DNA of 12,854 nt, from contig CAZULF010000062.1 of NCBI GenBank assembly GCA_964621215.1, forward strand, positions 1 through 12,854. The letters run 5' to 3'. Origin of the DNA: CAZULF01 sp964621215 (lineage in GTDB: Bacteria; Pseudomonadota; Gammaproteobacteria; UBA1113). The position numbers and the translations under genes were made by a program. Below, piece after piece: positions 1 through 7,633 of the stretch. The notes beneath the pieces are model-generated. The model ran no database searches and was not told the origin of the DNA. It saw only the letters and a program-made list of their open reading frames with translations. Each line of letters opens with the position of its first letter. Position 1 is the stretch's first letter.

Positions 1-831
1 TTCAATTAAGGCACTTTTTAATGAACCATAAGCACTTTCCAAGTGTGGGCTTATTGTTTTCATGCTTTCAAGACGCTGCATGACATGGTTAATTAATTTT
101 AAAGCATTGGTCTCGGTATCATCCGCTAAAGCGAGCAACACTTCTTGACATTGAAATAATAATTGTTCTGCATGAGTGAGTTGCTTATGTTCCTGATGTA
201 ACAACTCTAGCTCATCGGATTGTAAATTTAACTGCGATAATTCTTCCGCTTGATAACGTAACAAAGCTAATTGTGCTTCATGTTGTTGCGACTGCTGCAA
301 AGACTCAATCGTTTTACGTATATCACGCCATTGTTGATAAATGGTTTTAACCGTATCTAATAAATGAGGGTGTGCCGCATATTGATCGAGTAAAGCGCGT
401 TGTTCATCGCGTTTAACTAAGGCTTGATGTTGGTGTTGACCATGAACATGTACCAATAAACCACCGAGCTCACGCAATTGCTGTAAAGTAACGATAGAGC
501 CATTAATATAGTTACGCGAACGACCCTCGCCAGCGGCTAAAATCCGACGTAAAATGCAATTGTTTTCGTCAGTGGCTAAATCCATTTCAGCTAGCCAAGC
601 GCGTGCTTCAGGAATATGCTGCAAATCAAATTCTAAAATAATTTCACAGCGCTCAGCACCATGGCGCACCATTTTATTGTCCGCGCGTTCGCCTAAAGCA
701 ATATCCAAGGCATCGATTACAATGGATTTCCCCGCGCCAGTTTCACCCGTGATCACTGTCATACCCGAGGGTAATTCAAGCTCCAGGTTATCGATAATGG
801 CAAAGTCTTTAATTTGAATCCTGCGTAACAT
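1..831 (-). CDS. recN: DNA repair protein RecN, N-terminal half (cut by window edge)
   Basis: RecN is an SMC-like ATPase that acts at DNA double-strand breaks during recombinational repair. The visible 277 residues start at ATG 831-829 and run in frame to base 1, about half of the usual ~550 residues, so the ATPase C-terminal lobe lies outside the window. The N-terminal sequence has the family's Walker A motif GETGAGKS at residues 29-36 and the GQHQHQ segment at 131-136. From about residue 155 the protein becomes Gln/Glu/Leu-rich, matching the start of the RecN coiled-coil arm. The Shine-Dalgarno AGGA (841-844, read leftward) overlaps the TAG stop of nadK, with 9 bases to the ATG, so translation is probably coupled to nadK. 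Nothing suggests damage. The family call is secure; only the C-terminal half cannot be judged. Confidence 0.95.
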   Translation of the reverse strand, partial: MLRRIQIKDFAIIDNLELELPSGMTVITGETGAGKSIVIDALDIALGERADNKMVRHGAERCEIILEFDLQHIPEARAWLAEMDLATDENNCILRRILAAGEGRSRNYINGSIVTLQQLRELGGLLVHVHGQHQHQALVKRDEQRALLDQYAAHPHLLDTVKTIYQQWRDIRKTIESLQQSQQHEAQLALLRYQAEELSQLNLQSDELELLHQEHKQLTHAEQLLFQCQEVLLALADDTETNALKLINHVMQRLESMKTISPHLESAYGSLKSALIE

Positions 832-842
832 AAAAAGGGTTC

Positions 843-1727
843 CTATTTATGTGCTTCCCAGCCGAGTTTACTCCGTAACGTTTCAAAATAATCGTAATCG
901 ATAGGATGAATCAATCTTAATTGTTGTTGATTTTTCATAATACGAATATATCCACCTTGTGGTACAGGGACACGTTCTTGACTATCACAACTGATTTTAG
1001 GTGTGCTTTCATTATCGGCGCCAATTAAAATTTTAATCACACTGTCGCCATTTACCACAATGGGACGGCTCGATAATTTATGCGGAAATACCGGGACTAA
1101 TGCCAAGGCATCTAATTTGGGATGTAAGATGGGACCGCCACCAGAAAGAGCGTAGGCAGTTGAGCCGGTAGGGGTAGTAATAATAATGCCATCCGCACGT
1201 TGATTACACATGTATTGTTCATTGATATAAATATCAAAATCAATCAAATGTGGAATATCACCAGGCATCAGCACTACATCATTCAACGCAATGCCGCTCG
1301 CTAAAATTTTATTATGATGATGTACAGAGGCATTCAATAAAAATCGTTTTTCTTCAACATAGTGCCCATGTAGAATAGCGTCGATTTTAGTTTCTATTTC
1401 ATCAGGTTTAATATCAGTTAAAAATCCTAAAGTCCCACGGTTGACTCCGACTACCGGCACATCATGGGTAATAGCACAACGCGCTGCGCCTAATAAACTG
1501 CCATCGCCGCCAACAACGATAATTAAATCACAATGCAATCCCAAATCTTGTCGAGATACGGCAAGCAAAGCATGATCTTGCAACATATGCGCTGTTTCTT
1601 GTTCGAGTATCACTTTTATGTGTTTTTTATGTAGGAAAGCAATTAACGTTTCCAGCGTTTCAATATACAAATTACCGCGATAGCGGCCGATGAGCCCGAT
1701 GGTTTTAAAACCGGTTTTTGTGGTCAT
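843..1727 (-). CDS. nadK: NAD kinase
   Basis: NadK phosphorylates NAD+ to NADP+ with ATP in the cytosol and is the main source of NADP. The 294-residue protein has the usual length and all family motifs in order: GGDGS at 73-77 (catalytic Asp75), NRGTLGFLTD at 96-105, the ND pair at 149-150, TPTGSTAY at 185-192 and GGGPI at 196-200. The ATG at 1727-1725 has no convincing Shine-Dalgarno upstream, but the next in-frame Met (residue 48) would remove the first strand of the fold, so this start is preferred. It is the first gene of a leftward operon with recN, 11 bases downstream. The nadK-recN pair is standard in gammaproteobacteria, where it normally lies divergent to grpE. Here the LRR gene intervenes. 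Confidence 0.97.
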   Translation of the reverse strand: MTTKTGFKTIGLIGRYRGNLYIETLETLIAFLHKKHIKVILEQETAHMLQDHALLAVSRQDLGLHCDLIIVVGGDGSLLGAARCAITHDVPVVGVNRGTLGFLTDIKPDEIETKIDAILHGHYVEEKRFLLNASVHHHNKILASGIALNDVVLMPGDIPHLIDFDIYINEQYMCNQRADGIIITTPTGSTAYALSGGGPILHPKLDALALVPVFPHKLSSRPIVVNGDSVIKILIGADNESTPKISCDSQERVPVPQGGYIRIMKNQQQLRLIHPIDYDYFETLRSKLGWEAHK

Positions 1728-1766
1728 AATATAATCCAGTCGAATAGGCCTGATTTCATATTCAGC

Positions 1767-1796
1767 AGTATAACGGGTTCATAGTGGGAACAGCAA
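1767..1796 (-). promoter_or_regulatory. Candidate sigma-70 promoter for nadK-recN
   Basis: Read leftward, there is a -10-like TATACT at 1772-1767 (5 of 6 to consensus) and a weak -35-like TTGCTG at 1796-1791, 18 bases apart. It would start transcription roughly 30-35 bases before the nadK ATG. The -35 matches only the TTG, so this is the best candidate seen rather than a secure promoter. Confidence 0.3.
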
Positions 1797-1926
1797 CATA
1801 GAGTCTGTCATATTTAGTATGGCTTATTCGCAAGTGGCTTTATATTAACTAGTTGAAAAATATAAATGTCTGCCTATTTGGATTGCTGAATGAGTGATGG
1901 AGTGATTAATTAGCGCTCAACCAATA

Positions 1927-1955
1927 TTTACAAATGTACAATTTTTGCGTAGAAT
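1927..1955 (+). promoter_or_regulatory. Sigma-70-type promoter for the LRR-ankyrin gene
   Basis: TTTACA at 1927-1932 and TAGAAT at 1950-1955 each match the consensus at 5 of 6 positions, and the spacer is exactly 17 bases. Transcription would begin near 1962. That places two upstream in-frame start codons (TTG 1945, ATG 1954) before the transcript and leaves ATG 2005, which has a ribosome binding site, as the first usable start with a leader of about 43 bases. The rest of the 1728-2004 spacer holds no gene that I can see. Confidence 0.55.
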
Positions 1956-2004
1956 GAGCTTATTGATTATTTTCTACACAAAAATATACTGTATAGGTAG
2001 CCTT

Positions 2005-4632
2005 ATGATGATAGTTGAAACTACTAATAATATCTTTAGTGTTATTGAGGAACATAAACCAACAGCATTAACTATTTCAATTAAAAGAAGACCTATTAGA
2101 GTGGAAGAGCTAAAGATAATTGCTCGTCTCCTGAAGCATAGGAGTTGTCCACCAACATTATGTGTTCACCTTGAGCTGAATGGGCTTCAGGCTTACGAAT
2201 TAATTTTTGCCAACCTGGCACCGCCGCACTATACACAAAAGTTAACACTAGAATTTATTAACAATAATATTAGAGATCTATCTTGGTTAATCACCGCGCT
2301 ACGTAAAGGTTTTGTTCCGCCAAATACTACGTTTAATTTTCATGACAATGAGATTTCTTCTTATAGTTTACTTGAGCTTGCATCAGTATTACAAAATAGC
2401 CCTTGTCCAGCAAACTTAACATTTAAATTGAGTGCCAATCGTGTTACTGACGAGTTTCTCATAGCACTTGCTCAAGCAGTTGAGCATCCTAAATATGTGG
2501 GCAACTTGCATGTAGATCTCACTGACAATGATCAAGTACGTCTCAATGGTCGTGGTGCTTCGGCTCTTGCAAAAGCCTTATTAGCTAATCCGCACTCCAC
2601 AGCTACCATTGAATTTTCAAAACAATCCTATGAAATTCGCTTTTATGCATTCTTTAATGTCTTATTTTTGAGACAGCAGTTAATTACAGTCGGTACTATG
2701 AATGAAAAAAATTTCGATAATTTTTATTCTAAAATTTATCGCATCGTTGAAAAATACCCAGAGTCTTTAGAAGGCTTAACATCTTGGATTGTGGATAATG
2801 CAGATAAGATAAATAGCATGACATCGACAAATTACTACATTCTTATCAATTCATTGGTCAACCAGGTGACGCTACCTCAATCAACAAAAACCTTTATTTT
2901 TGCGTTAACAAAAGGAACTATCTATGAAGACGCAGTAAAAAGTGCAGCCGATAGAGCTCAGGAATTTAATAACTTTGGACAATGTTATAACTTAACCGAT
3001 ACAGATAATCTAATAGAATGTTTTGCTGTGAGCGCAATGCCGGAAGAAGATGAAAGTAATGAAATGTGTCGCCAATTTTTATTTAAATATTACCAACTCC
3101 TAAGATTAATACGTGATAATTTAATTTGGCTTGACAATATTGAGATACGTTTGTTTAGTCAAGATATTCATACATCACGGCTTATTACGCCGGATAATTT
3201 TCGTCTGGAAGTTAGTGGGTTATTAGGTACGCTAATAACTTTTAGTCAAACAAAAGTTAAACCAAAATATATAAGAGCTTTTAGGGTCTTACACCATGCC
3301 GTTGTTATACCGGAGGAGAACATAAAGACCATAGCGATTATTTCGGAAGATATAAGAAACTGTTTTCAAGATTTACAAAAGTTGATTGTAAGATTTGGCG
3401 AAAAAACACAACAGCAGCTCAATCTAAGTAACTCATTTGAATCTAGCCATGCAGGCAGTTTGTTTTTTTCTAGTAAAAGCCAAGCATCAAAAGTTCGATT
3501 TATAAACGAACCTAAACCGCTTGAGGATGAAGCAACCGGATTTTTTAATTTGTTGCCACCCCAGAATACTCAAGAGTTGCGACATATGTTGGAGACCTAT
3601 AGCGATGCATTTGGTTTTTATTCGGTGCATACAGAAGGCTTTGCAGTGTTGGAGCGTGCATCCCAGGATGGTACTACCCTATTGCATTGCGTATATCAAG
3701 CGGGTGAAATCGATTTAATGTTGGCATTAATGGAACAATATCCTCAGTTCAATACGATAAGTGCACCTGAAAGAAGTTATCCTATATTAGAAGTGCGCAA
3801 CGAAGAGGGCATGCCACTGCTTAACCAACTGTTTGCACAAAACAAAATATATGATGCTGTGCGATGGTTACAACATGGTATTGCTATTGATCCGGAATTT
3901 TTCCAGCCATGTGATTATATTTTTATGGATCAACCTCCCAGTGAGGCAGATTTACAGGATATACAATTGAAACATGATGAATCATATTTTCTAGATAAGA
4001 GCAGTATGGTGCTAACCTATTTTAATCGTCTAACAGGCATGAAAAAAAGTATGCAGCTAACGCATAATCAATATATCTTTATTGCTGTGACGTTACGTTT
4101 AGGGGACTATGAAGAGATAAACTCTACCCATGAGCGGTTTATCAGTCAGTGTGTTTTAGATATGAATATGATAAAGCAGCTTTATGTTGGATTGAAGCAT
4201 GTACTGTTTAACTCCCCGGCAAATTCTATTTGGGCTGCCATACTAACAGAGTCAAATACTTTAAATGTAACAAATCAAATTTGCGCTGTTTTGTTTTTGA
4301 TAAATACCATAAATAAAAAACGTACAGAAAACAACCAGACAACCGTAGCGGCAAACTCCGACAAAGTACTGGTACCTCAAATAGTGATACAACAACAATT
4401 ACAAGAATATCATGCGCAGATCAAAACCATTGTTGATCGATGCGAACTCGATCTTAATTTGCTACCACATTGTCAATTTATCCAGAATGCATTAATTGAA
4501 AGTGTTATGTCATATCGTGCACAACCGCAGGGTTTTGAATTTTTACCTTCTTTCGAGAATGCTCTGACGAAATTAACAACGTTTTATAATCAACATAACT
4601 TATTGCATACCCGGCCACGCAACATGCCCTAA
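2005..4632 (+). CDS. Leucine-rich-repeat / ankyrin-like protein, putative host-directed effector
   Basis: No housekeeping family is recognised. Counting from ATG 2005 (875 residues), residues ~22-199 form six units of 28-32 residues with a ribonuclease-inhibitor-type LRR pattern (hydrophobic strand, Asn such as NNNI or DNEI, then an LA..L helix, often ending in a CP/PP-N turn). Residues ~553-627 hold two ankyrin-like units, seen as DGTTLLHCVYQAGEID and EEGMPLLNQLF. The long middle and C-terminal parts look helical and unfamiliar. No signal peptide or clear membrane segment is seen from this start. ATG 2005 follows the purine-rich TAGGTAG (1994-2000); earlier in-frame starts at 1945 and 1954 lack a binding site and precede the predicted transcript. 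Four sampled 60-base lines average 33% GC (79 of 240), against 48% (116 of 240) for four dnaK lines, which fits recent or relaxed acquisition. LRR and ankyrin modules are typical of Legionellales effectors; effector function here is inference. Confidence 0.8.
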   Translation: MMIVETTNNIFSVIEEHKPTALTISIKRRPIRVEELKIIARLLKHRSCPPTLCVHLELNGLQAYELIFANLAPPHYTQKLTLEFINNNIRDLSWLITALRKGFVPPNTTFNFHDNEISSYSLLELASVLQNSPCPANLTFKLSANRVTDEFLIALAQAVEHPKYVGNLHVDLTDNDQVRLNGRGASALAKALLANPHSTATIEFSKQSYEIRFYAFFNVLFLRQQLITVGTMNEKNFDNFYSKIYRIVEKYPESLEGLTSWIVDNADKINSMTSTNYYILINSLVNQVTLPQSTKTFIFALTKGTIYEDAVKSAADRAQEFNNFGQCYNLTDTDNLIECFAVSAMPEEDESNEMCRQFLFKYYQLLRLIRDNLIWLDNIEIRLFSQDIHTSRLITPDNFRLEVSGLLGTLITFSQTKVKPKYIRAFRVLHHAVVIPEENIKTIAIISEDIRNCFQDLQKLIVRFGEKTQQQLNLSNSFESSHAGSLFFSSKSQASKVRFINEPKPLEDEATGFFNLLPPQNTQELRHMLETYSDAFGFYSVHTEGFAVLERASQDGTTLLHCVYQAGEIDLMLALMEQYPQFNTISAPERSYPILEVRNEEGMPLLNQLFAQNKIYDAVRWLQHGIAIDPEFFQPCDYIFMDQPPSEADLQDIQLKHDESYFLDKSSMVLTYFNRLTGMKKSMQLTHNQYIFIAVTLRLGDYEEINSTHERFISQCVLDMNMIKQLYVGLKHVLFNSPANSIWAAILTESNTLNVTNQICAVLFLINTINKKRTENNQTTVAANSDKVLVPQIVIQQQLQEYHAQIKTIVDRCELDLNLLPHCQFIQNALIESVMSYRAQPQGFEFLPSFENALTKLTTFYNQHNLLHTRPRNMP

Positions 4633-4669
4633 CGCGGATTAGTGTTATCACAACAGACGTTGGGGCATG
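4623..4669 (+). terminator. Hairpin overlapping the LRR gene stop codon, possible terminator
   Basis: CATGCCCTAACG (4623-4634) pairs with CGTTGGGGCATG (4658-4669) as a 12-base-pair stem with one G-U pair and a 23-base loop. The stop codon TAA (4630-4632) lies inside the 5' arm. The 3' arm is followed by CTTCTATTGT rather than a run of T, so it is not a classic intrinsic terminator. Part of the 3' arm (TTGGGG, 4660-4665) could instead pair with CCCCAA at 4696-4701. Confidence 0.35.
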
Positions 4670-4779
4670 CTTCTATTGTGGTGTTCCTATTGATTCCCCA
4701 AGCAAAAGCAGCAAATTTAACATTTATTACCGCAGATAAGCTTACTCCTCAATATGGTATTCAATGTTTACAACCGTAG
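4642..4779 (+). other. Short open frame resembling a signal peptide; possible gene relic
   Basis: This frame directly continues that of the LRR gene after its TAA. From GTG 4642 it gives 45 residues ending at TAG 4777-4779. It starts with polar residues, has a hydrophobic core (ASIVVFLLI, residues 10-18), and then AKAAN around residues 22-25, where AKA-A would be an acceptable signal peptidase I site. The mature start, LTFITADK, loosely recalls the first strand of periplasmic solute-binding proteins. There is no good ribosome binding site and no ATG. It may be the truncated head of a lost secreted protein, or chance. The rest of the 4633-4844 spacer has only the hairpin and the grpE promoter. 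Confidence 0.2.
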
Positions 4780-4780
4780 T

Positions 4781-4811
4781 CTATTGAATAATCCCAAACT
4801 GCCCCCATCAT
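4781..4811 (+). promoter_or_regulatory. Sigma-32-type heat-shock promoter of grpE
   Basis: The -35 region is CTATTGAA (4781-4788; consensus core CTTGAA with the 3' TTGAA intact). The -10 region is CCCCATCA (4803-4810), matching the diagnostic CCCCAT of sigma-32 promoters. The spacer from TTGAA to CCCCAT is 14 bases. It ends about 34 bases before the grpE start, which suits a short leader. It is weaker than the dnaK promoter because of the imperfect -35 and the final base of the -10. Confidence 0.6.
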
Positions 4812-4844
4812 AGTACTAACTGACATAAAACCTAAGAGGCTGAT

Positions 4845-5429
4845 ATGAGTAACAAACATAAAAATCCCCACCACAAACACGAAGAGACGGAGTCGTCCTT
4901 CGCTAAAGTGGCTGAAACACTGGGTATGAAGACAGAAACCGTGCCGGTTGAAGAGGCCAAAGCCATTGAGGAGCTGGAGCTGGCATTGGATGAAGCAAAA
5001 ACCAAAGCCCAGGACTCCTGGGATAAATTTGTACGCACCCAAGCCGAGATGGATAATTTGCGCAAACGGGTGGAGCGAGATATCGCCAATGCGCATAAAT
5101 ATGCCTTAGAAAAGTTTGTCAATGAGTTATTACCCGTACTGGATAGTTTTGAGCAAGGACTGCAAATGGCTGCCAATGGCGGCGATACCATGGCAGTGAT
5201 GCTAGAAGGCATGGAGATGACCTACAAGATGCTGCTAAAAGCAGTGGAAAAATTTGGTGTGGTTCAGCTGAATCCTGTGGATCAACCTTATGACCCGCAT
5301 CAACATGAAGCCATGTCGATGGTAGAGGTGCCTGGCGTTGCATCCAATACGGTCATTCAAGTTATTCAAAAGGGATATCAATTACATGGTCGCTTGGTTC
5401 GCCCAGCCCGCGTGATTATTAGTAAATAG
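4845..5429 (+). CDS. grpE: GrpE, nucleotide exchange factor of DnaK
   Basis: GrpE is a cytosolic homodimer that releases ADP from DnaK and so resets the chaperone cycle. The 194 residues match the usual length. The first ~30 residues are charged and His/Lys-rich, as is normal for the disordered tail. Residues ~36-95 form the long dimerisation helix (heptad-like; EMDNLRKRVERDI is typical). Residues ~137-194 form the beta head that contacts DnaK, with the signature around FGV...PYDPHQHEAM and the closing GRLVRPARVIISK. The start is ATG 4845, with AAGAGG at 4834-4839 and 5 bases of spacing. It is first in the chaperone cluster, with dnaK 140 bases downstream. The divergent partner in related genomes, nadK, is separated here by the LRR gene. 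Confidence 0.97.
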   Translation: MSNKHKNPHHKHEETESSFAKVAETLGMKTETVPVEEAKAIEELELALDEAKTKAQDSWDKFVRTQAEMDNLRKRVERDIANAHKYALEKFVNELLPVLDSFEQGLQMAANGGDTMAVMLEGMEMTYKMLLKAVEKFGVVQLNPVDQPYDPHQHEAMSMVEVPGVASNTVIQVIQKGYQLHGRLVRPARVIISK

Positions 5430-5449
5430 GGGGTAATATCAAAAACCAA

Positions 5450-5481
5450 TGTAGCCTGGATGCAGCGAAGCGGAATCCGGG
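5450..5481 (+). repeat. 32-base palindromic repeat, copy 1 (between grpE and dnaK)
   Basis: The element starts TGTAGCCTGGATG and ends GAAGCGGAATCCGGG. It differs from the other copies in this window by one base (C instead of G at 5463). CCTGGAT and ATCCGGG can pair as a 7-base stem with one G-U, and GCGAAGC lies in the loop, giving a REP-like imperfect palindrome. It lies 19 bases upstream of the dnaK heat-shock promoter. I recall similar sequences as dispersed intergenic repeats in gammaproteobacteria, but could not check this. Confidence 0.8.
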
Positions 5482-5499
5482 TTTCATTCAAGATGTCCC

Positions 5500-5527
5500 C
5501 TTGAAATGACCCAAACCAACCCCATAT
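5500..5527 (+). promoter_or_regulatory. Consensus sigma-32 heat-shock promoter of dnaK
   Basis: CTTGAAA (5500-5506) and CCCCATAT (5520-5527) match the sigma-32 consensus CTTGAAA / CCCCATnT at every defined position, with a 13-base spacer. Transcription should start near 5533, giving dnaK a leader of about 37 bases that contains AGGAG at 5556-5560. The promoter lies after the repeat, so dnaK transcripts from here do not include copy 1. Confidence 0.88.
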
Positions 5528-5569
5528 TTAATTTATAGAATTTAATTAGTTAATCAGGAGATAGAAATT

Positions 5570-7519
5570 ATGGCAGCACCAATTATCGGTATTGACTTAG
5601 GTACCACCAACTCATGCGTCGCGATTATGGAAGGCGGCAAAGTCCGCGTCATCGAAAATAGCGAAGGTCGACGCACTACGCCCTCTATTGTGACTTTTAG
5701 CCCAGATGGCCCGCCAGTTGTGGGTGAAGCGGCAAAGCGTCAAATGGTTACCAAACCCAAAGATACAATTTATGAAGCCAAGCGCTTAATTGGCCGCAAA
5801 TTCGAAGATGCAGAAGTACAAAAAATGATTAAAACCCATTGCCCTTACAGCATTATTGCTGCGAGCAATGGTGATGCATGGGTGGAAGTTTTGGGTGAAC
5901 GCAAAGCGCCGCCAGAAATCTCTGCTGCCGTATTACGTAAGATGAAGGAAACTGCGGAAGCTTATTTAGGCACCACGGTCTCTGAAGCCGTGATCACGGT
6001 GCCAGCGTATTTCAATGATTCACAACGTCAAGCAACCAAAGATGCGGGTCGCATTGCTGGCCTTGAAGTGAAACGTATTATTAATGAACCAACAGCGGCT
6101 GCGTTGGCTTATGGTATGGATAAAAAACGCGGCGATTCTGTTATTGCTGTCTATGACCTAGGGGGCGGTACATTTGATATTTCGATTATTGAAATCGCTG
6201 AGGTGGATGGTGAACATCAATTCGAAGTATTAGCAACGAATGGTAATACGTTTTTAGGCGGTGCCGACTTCGACCAACGCGTCATTAATTACTTAATTGA
6301 AGAGTTCAAGAAAGATAGTGGCGTGGATTTACGTAATGATCCATTGGCGTTGCAACGTTTGAAAGAAGCGGCAGAAAAAGCCAAAATTGAATTATCTACT
6401 ACGCAACAAACCGATATTAATTTACCCTACGTTACAGCAGATGCGAGTGGACCTAAACACTTAAATATCAAGCTAACGCGTGCAAAATTGGAAGCGTTGG
6501 TTGAAGATTTAATTGAATCATCTATCGAGCCAGTTAAAACAGCATTGAAAGATGCGGGATTAAGTGTATCCGATATTAATGACGTGATTTTAGTCGGTGG
6601 TCAAACACGTATGCCACGCGTACAAGACACCGTGAAAAATTTCTTCGGCAAAGAACCACGTCGCGATGTGAACCCCGATGAAGCGGTGGCTATTGGTGCA
6701 GCGATTCAAGGTGCGGTATTGTCCGGCGAAGTGAAAGACGTCTTGTTGTTAGATGTGACACCACTATCCTTAGGTATTGAAACCATGGGTGGTGTGATGA
6801 CAAAAATCATCGAGAAAAACACTACCATTCCTACCAAGAAAAGCCAAGTTTTCTCGACGGCAGATGATAATCAAAACGCTGTAACCGTGCATGTATTGCA
6901 GGGTGAACGCGAACGTGCATCCGCCAATAAATCATTAGGTCGTTTTGATTTAGTCGGTATTCCACCTGCGCCACGCGGTATGCCACAAATCGAAGTGACA
7001 TTTGATATTGATGCGAATGGTATTTTGCACGTATCAGCGAAAGACAAAGCGACCGGTAAAGAACAATCTATCAAAATTCATGCTTCCAGTGGATTGTCGG
7101 AAGATGAAATTAAACGTATGGCAAGAGATGCGGAAGAGCATGCAGATGAAGATAAGTTATTCCATGAATTAGTGACAGCGCGTAATCAGGGCGATGCTTT
7201 ACTGCATTCTGCGAAGAAAGCGTTGGCGGAAGCAAAAGAGGCTGCGACCGATGAAGATAGAAGCCGAATTGAAGCGGCGATTAAAGATCTGGAAGCAGCG
7301 TTAAAAACGGAAGATAAAGCGGATATCGAAGCGAAAACGCAAGCTTTATCCGAAGTTTCTTCAAAACTGACTGAAAAAATGTATGCACAGGCGGGTCAAG
7401 CACAACAATCCGCTCAAGGCGAACAAGCACAGCCTAACTCTGACGCCGGTTCTAAACCGGATCAAGGTGATGTAGTGGACGCTGAATTTGAAGAAGTCGA
7501 CGACGATAAGAAGAAGTAG
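5570..7519 (+). CDS. dnaK: DnaK, Hsp70 molecular chaperone
   Basis: DnaK binds exposed hydrophobic segments of unfolded proteins in an ATP-controlled cycle with DnaJ and GrpE. The 649 residues are full length (E. coli has 638). The N-terminal ATPase domain has IGIDLGTTNS at 6-15, INEPTAAALAYG at 171-182, DLGGGTFD at 196-203 and LVGGQTRMPRVQ at 341-352. The interdomain linker is VLLLDVTPLS at 391-400. The substrate-binding beta domain and helical lid follow to about 605, and then a Gln/Ala-rich tail ends in the acidic EEVDDDKKK typical of bacterial DnaK. The start is ATG 5570, with AGGAG at 5556-5560 and 9 bases of spacing. It has its own sigma-32 promoter but can also be read from grpE. dnaJ follows after 114 bases that contain a large hairpin. 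No missing residues are seen. Confidence 0.99.
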   Translation: MAAPIIGIDLGTTNSCVAIMEGGKVRVIENSEGRRTTPSIVTFSPDGPPVVGEAAKRQMVTKPKDTIYEAKRLIGRKFEDAEVQKMIKTHCPYSIIAASNGDAWVEVLGERKAPPEISAAVLRKMKETAEAYLGTTVSEAVITVPAYFNDSQRQATKDAGRIAGLEVKRIINEPTAAALAYGMDKKRGDSVIAVYDLGGGTFDISIIEIAEVDGEHQFEVLATNGNTFLGGADFDQRVINYLIEEFKKDSGVDLRNDPLALQRLKEAAEKAKIELSTTQQTDINLPYVTADASGPKHLNIKLTRAKLEALVEDLIESSIEPVKTALKDAGLSVSDINDVILVGGQTRMPRVQDTVKNFFGKEPRRDVNPDEAVAIGAAIQGAVLSGEVKDVLLLDVTPLSLGIETMGGVMTKIIEKNTTIPTKKSQVFSTADDNQNAVTVHVLQGERERASANKSLGRFDLVGIPPAPRGMPQIEVTFDIDANGILHVSAKDKATGKEQSIKIHASSGLSEDEIKRMARDAEEHADEDKLFHELVTARNQGDALLHSAKKALAEAKEAATDEDRSRIEAAIKDLEAALKTEDKADIEAKTQALSEVSSKLTEKMYAQAGQAQQSAQGEQAQPNSDAGSKPDQGDVVDAEFEEVDDDKKK

Positions 7520-7523
7520 TTAA

Positions 7524-7604
7524 TGTAGCCTGGATGGAGCGAAGCGGAATCCGGGGATCCTTATTCGAGATCCCCGGATTCCGCTTCGCTCCATCCAGGC
7601 TACA
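7524..7604. repeat. Perfect 36-bp inverted pair of the palindromic repeat (dnaK-dnaJ spacer)
   Basis: Copy 2 lies forward at 7524-7559 and an exact reverse-complement copy at 7569-7604, separated by nine bases (CTTATTCGA). Each arm is the common 32-base element plus GATC, so all 36 bases pair without a mismatch. Transcribed, it would form a very stable hairpin starting five bases after the dnaK stop and ending 29 bases before the dnaJ start. The head-to-head arrangement resembles REP doublets (REPIN/BIME type). No T-run follows, so it is more likely a transcript-stabilising or processing site than a complete terminator. Confidence 0.93.
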
Positions 7605-7633
7605 AAGCGTTAAATTAGAAACGAGTAACTTAC

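Noticed and set aside
554..817. Rightward 87-codon open frame inside recN
   Set aside because: It lies antisense to the highly conserved Walker A region of recN and has no features of its own.
1945..2004. Upstream extension of the LRR protein from TTG 1945 or ATG 1954, adding a hydrophobic stretch that might be a signal anchor
   Set aside because: Neither codon has a ribosome binding site, and both lie before the expected transcription start of a near-consensus promoter at 1927-1955. ATG 2005 has a suitable upstream purine stretch.
4633..4690. Possible integrase tail: the residues TLGHASI resemble the LGHxSI box of tyrosine recombinases
   Set aside because: The surrounding catalytic Arg and Tyr context is missing, and the frame continues into a signal-peptide-like hydrophobic stretch. 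The match is too short to mean anything.
4761..5212. Leftward open frames covering the grpE promoter and the first part of grpE
   Set aside because: They are antisense to a clear grpE gene and its promoter, with no binding site or recognisable product.
7524..7604. Ordinary rho-independent terminator between dnaK and dnaJ
   Set aside because: The stem is far longer than usual terminators and is followed by ACAAAGCG rather than a run of T. The same element occurs singly elsewhere, which points to a repeat.
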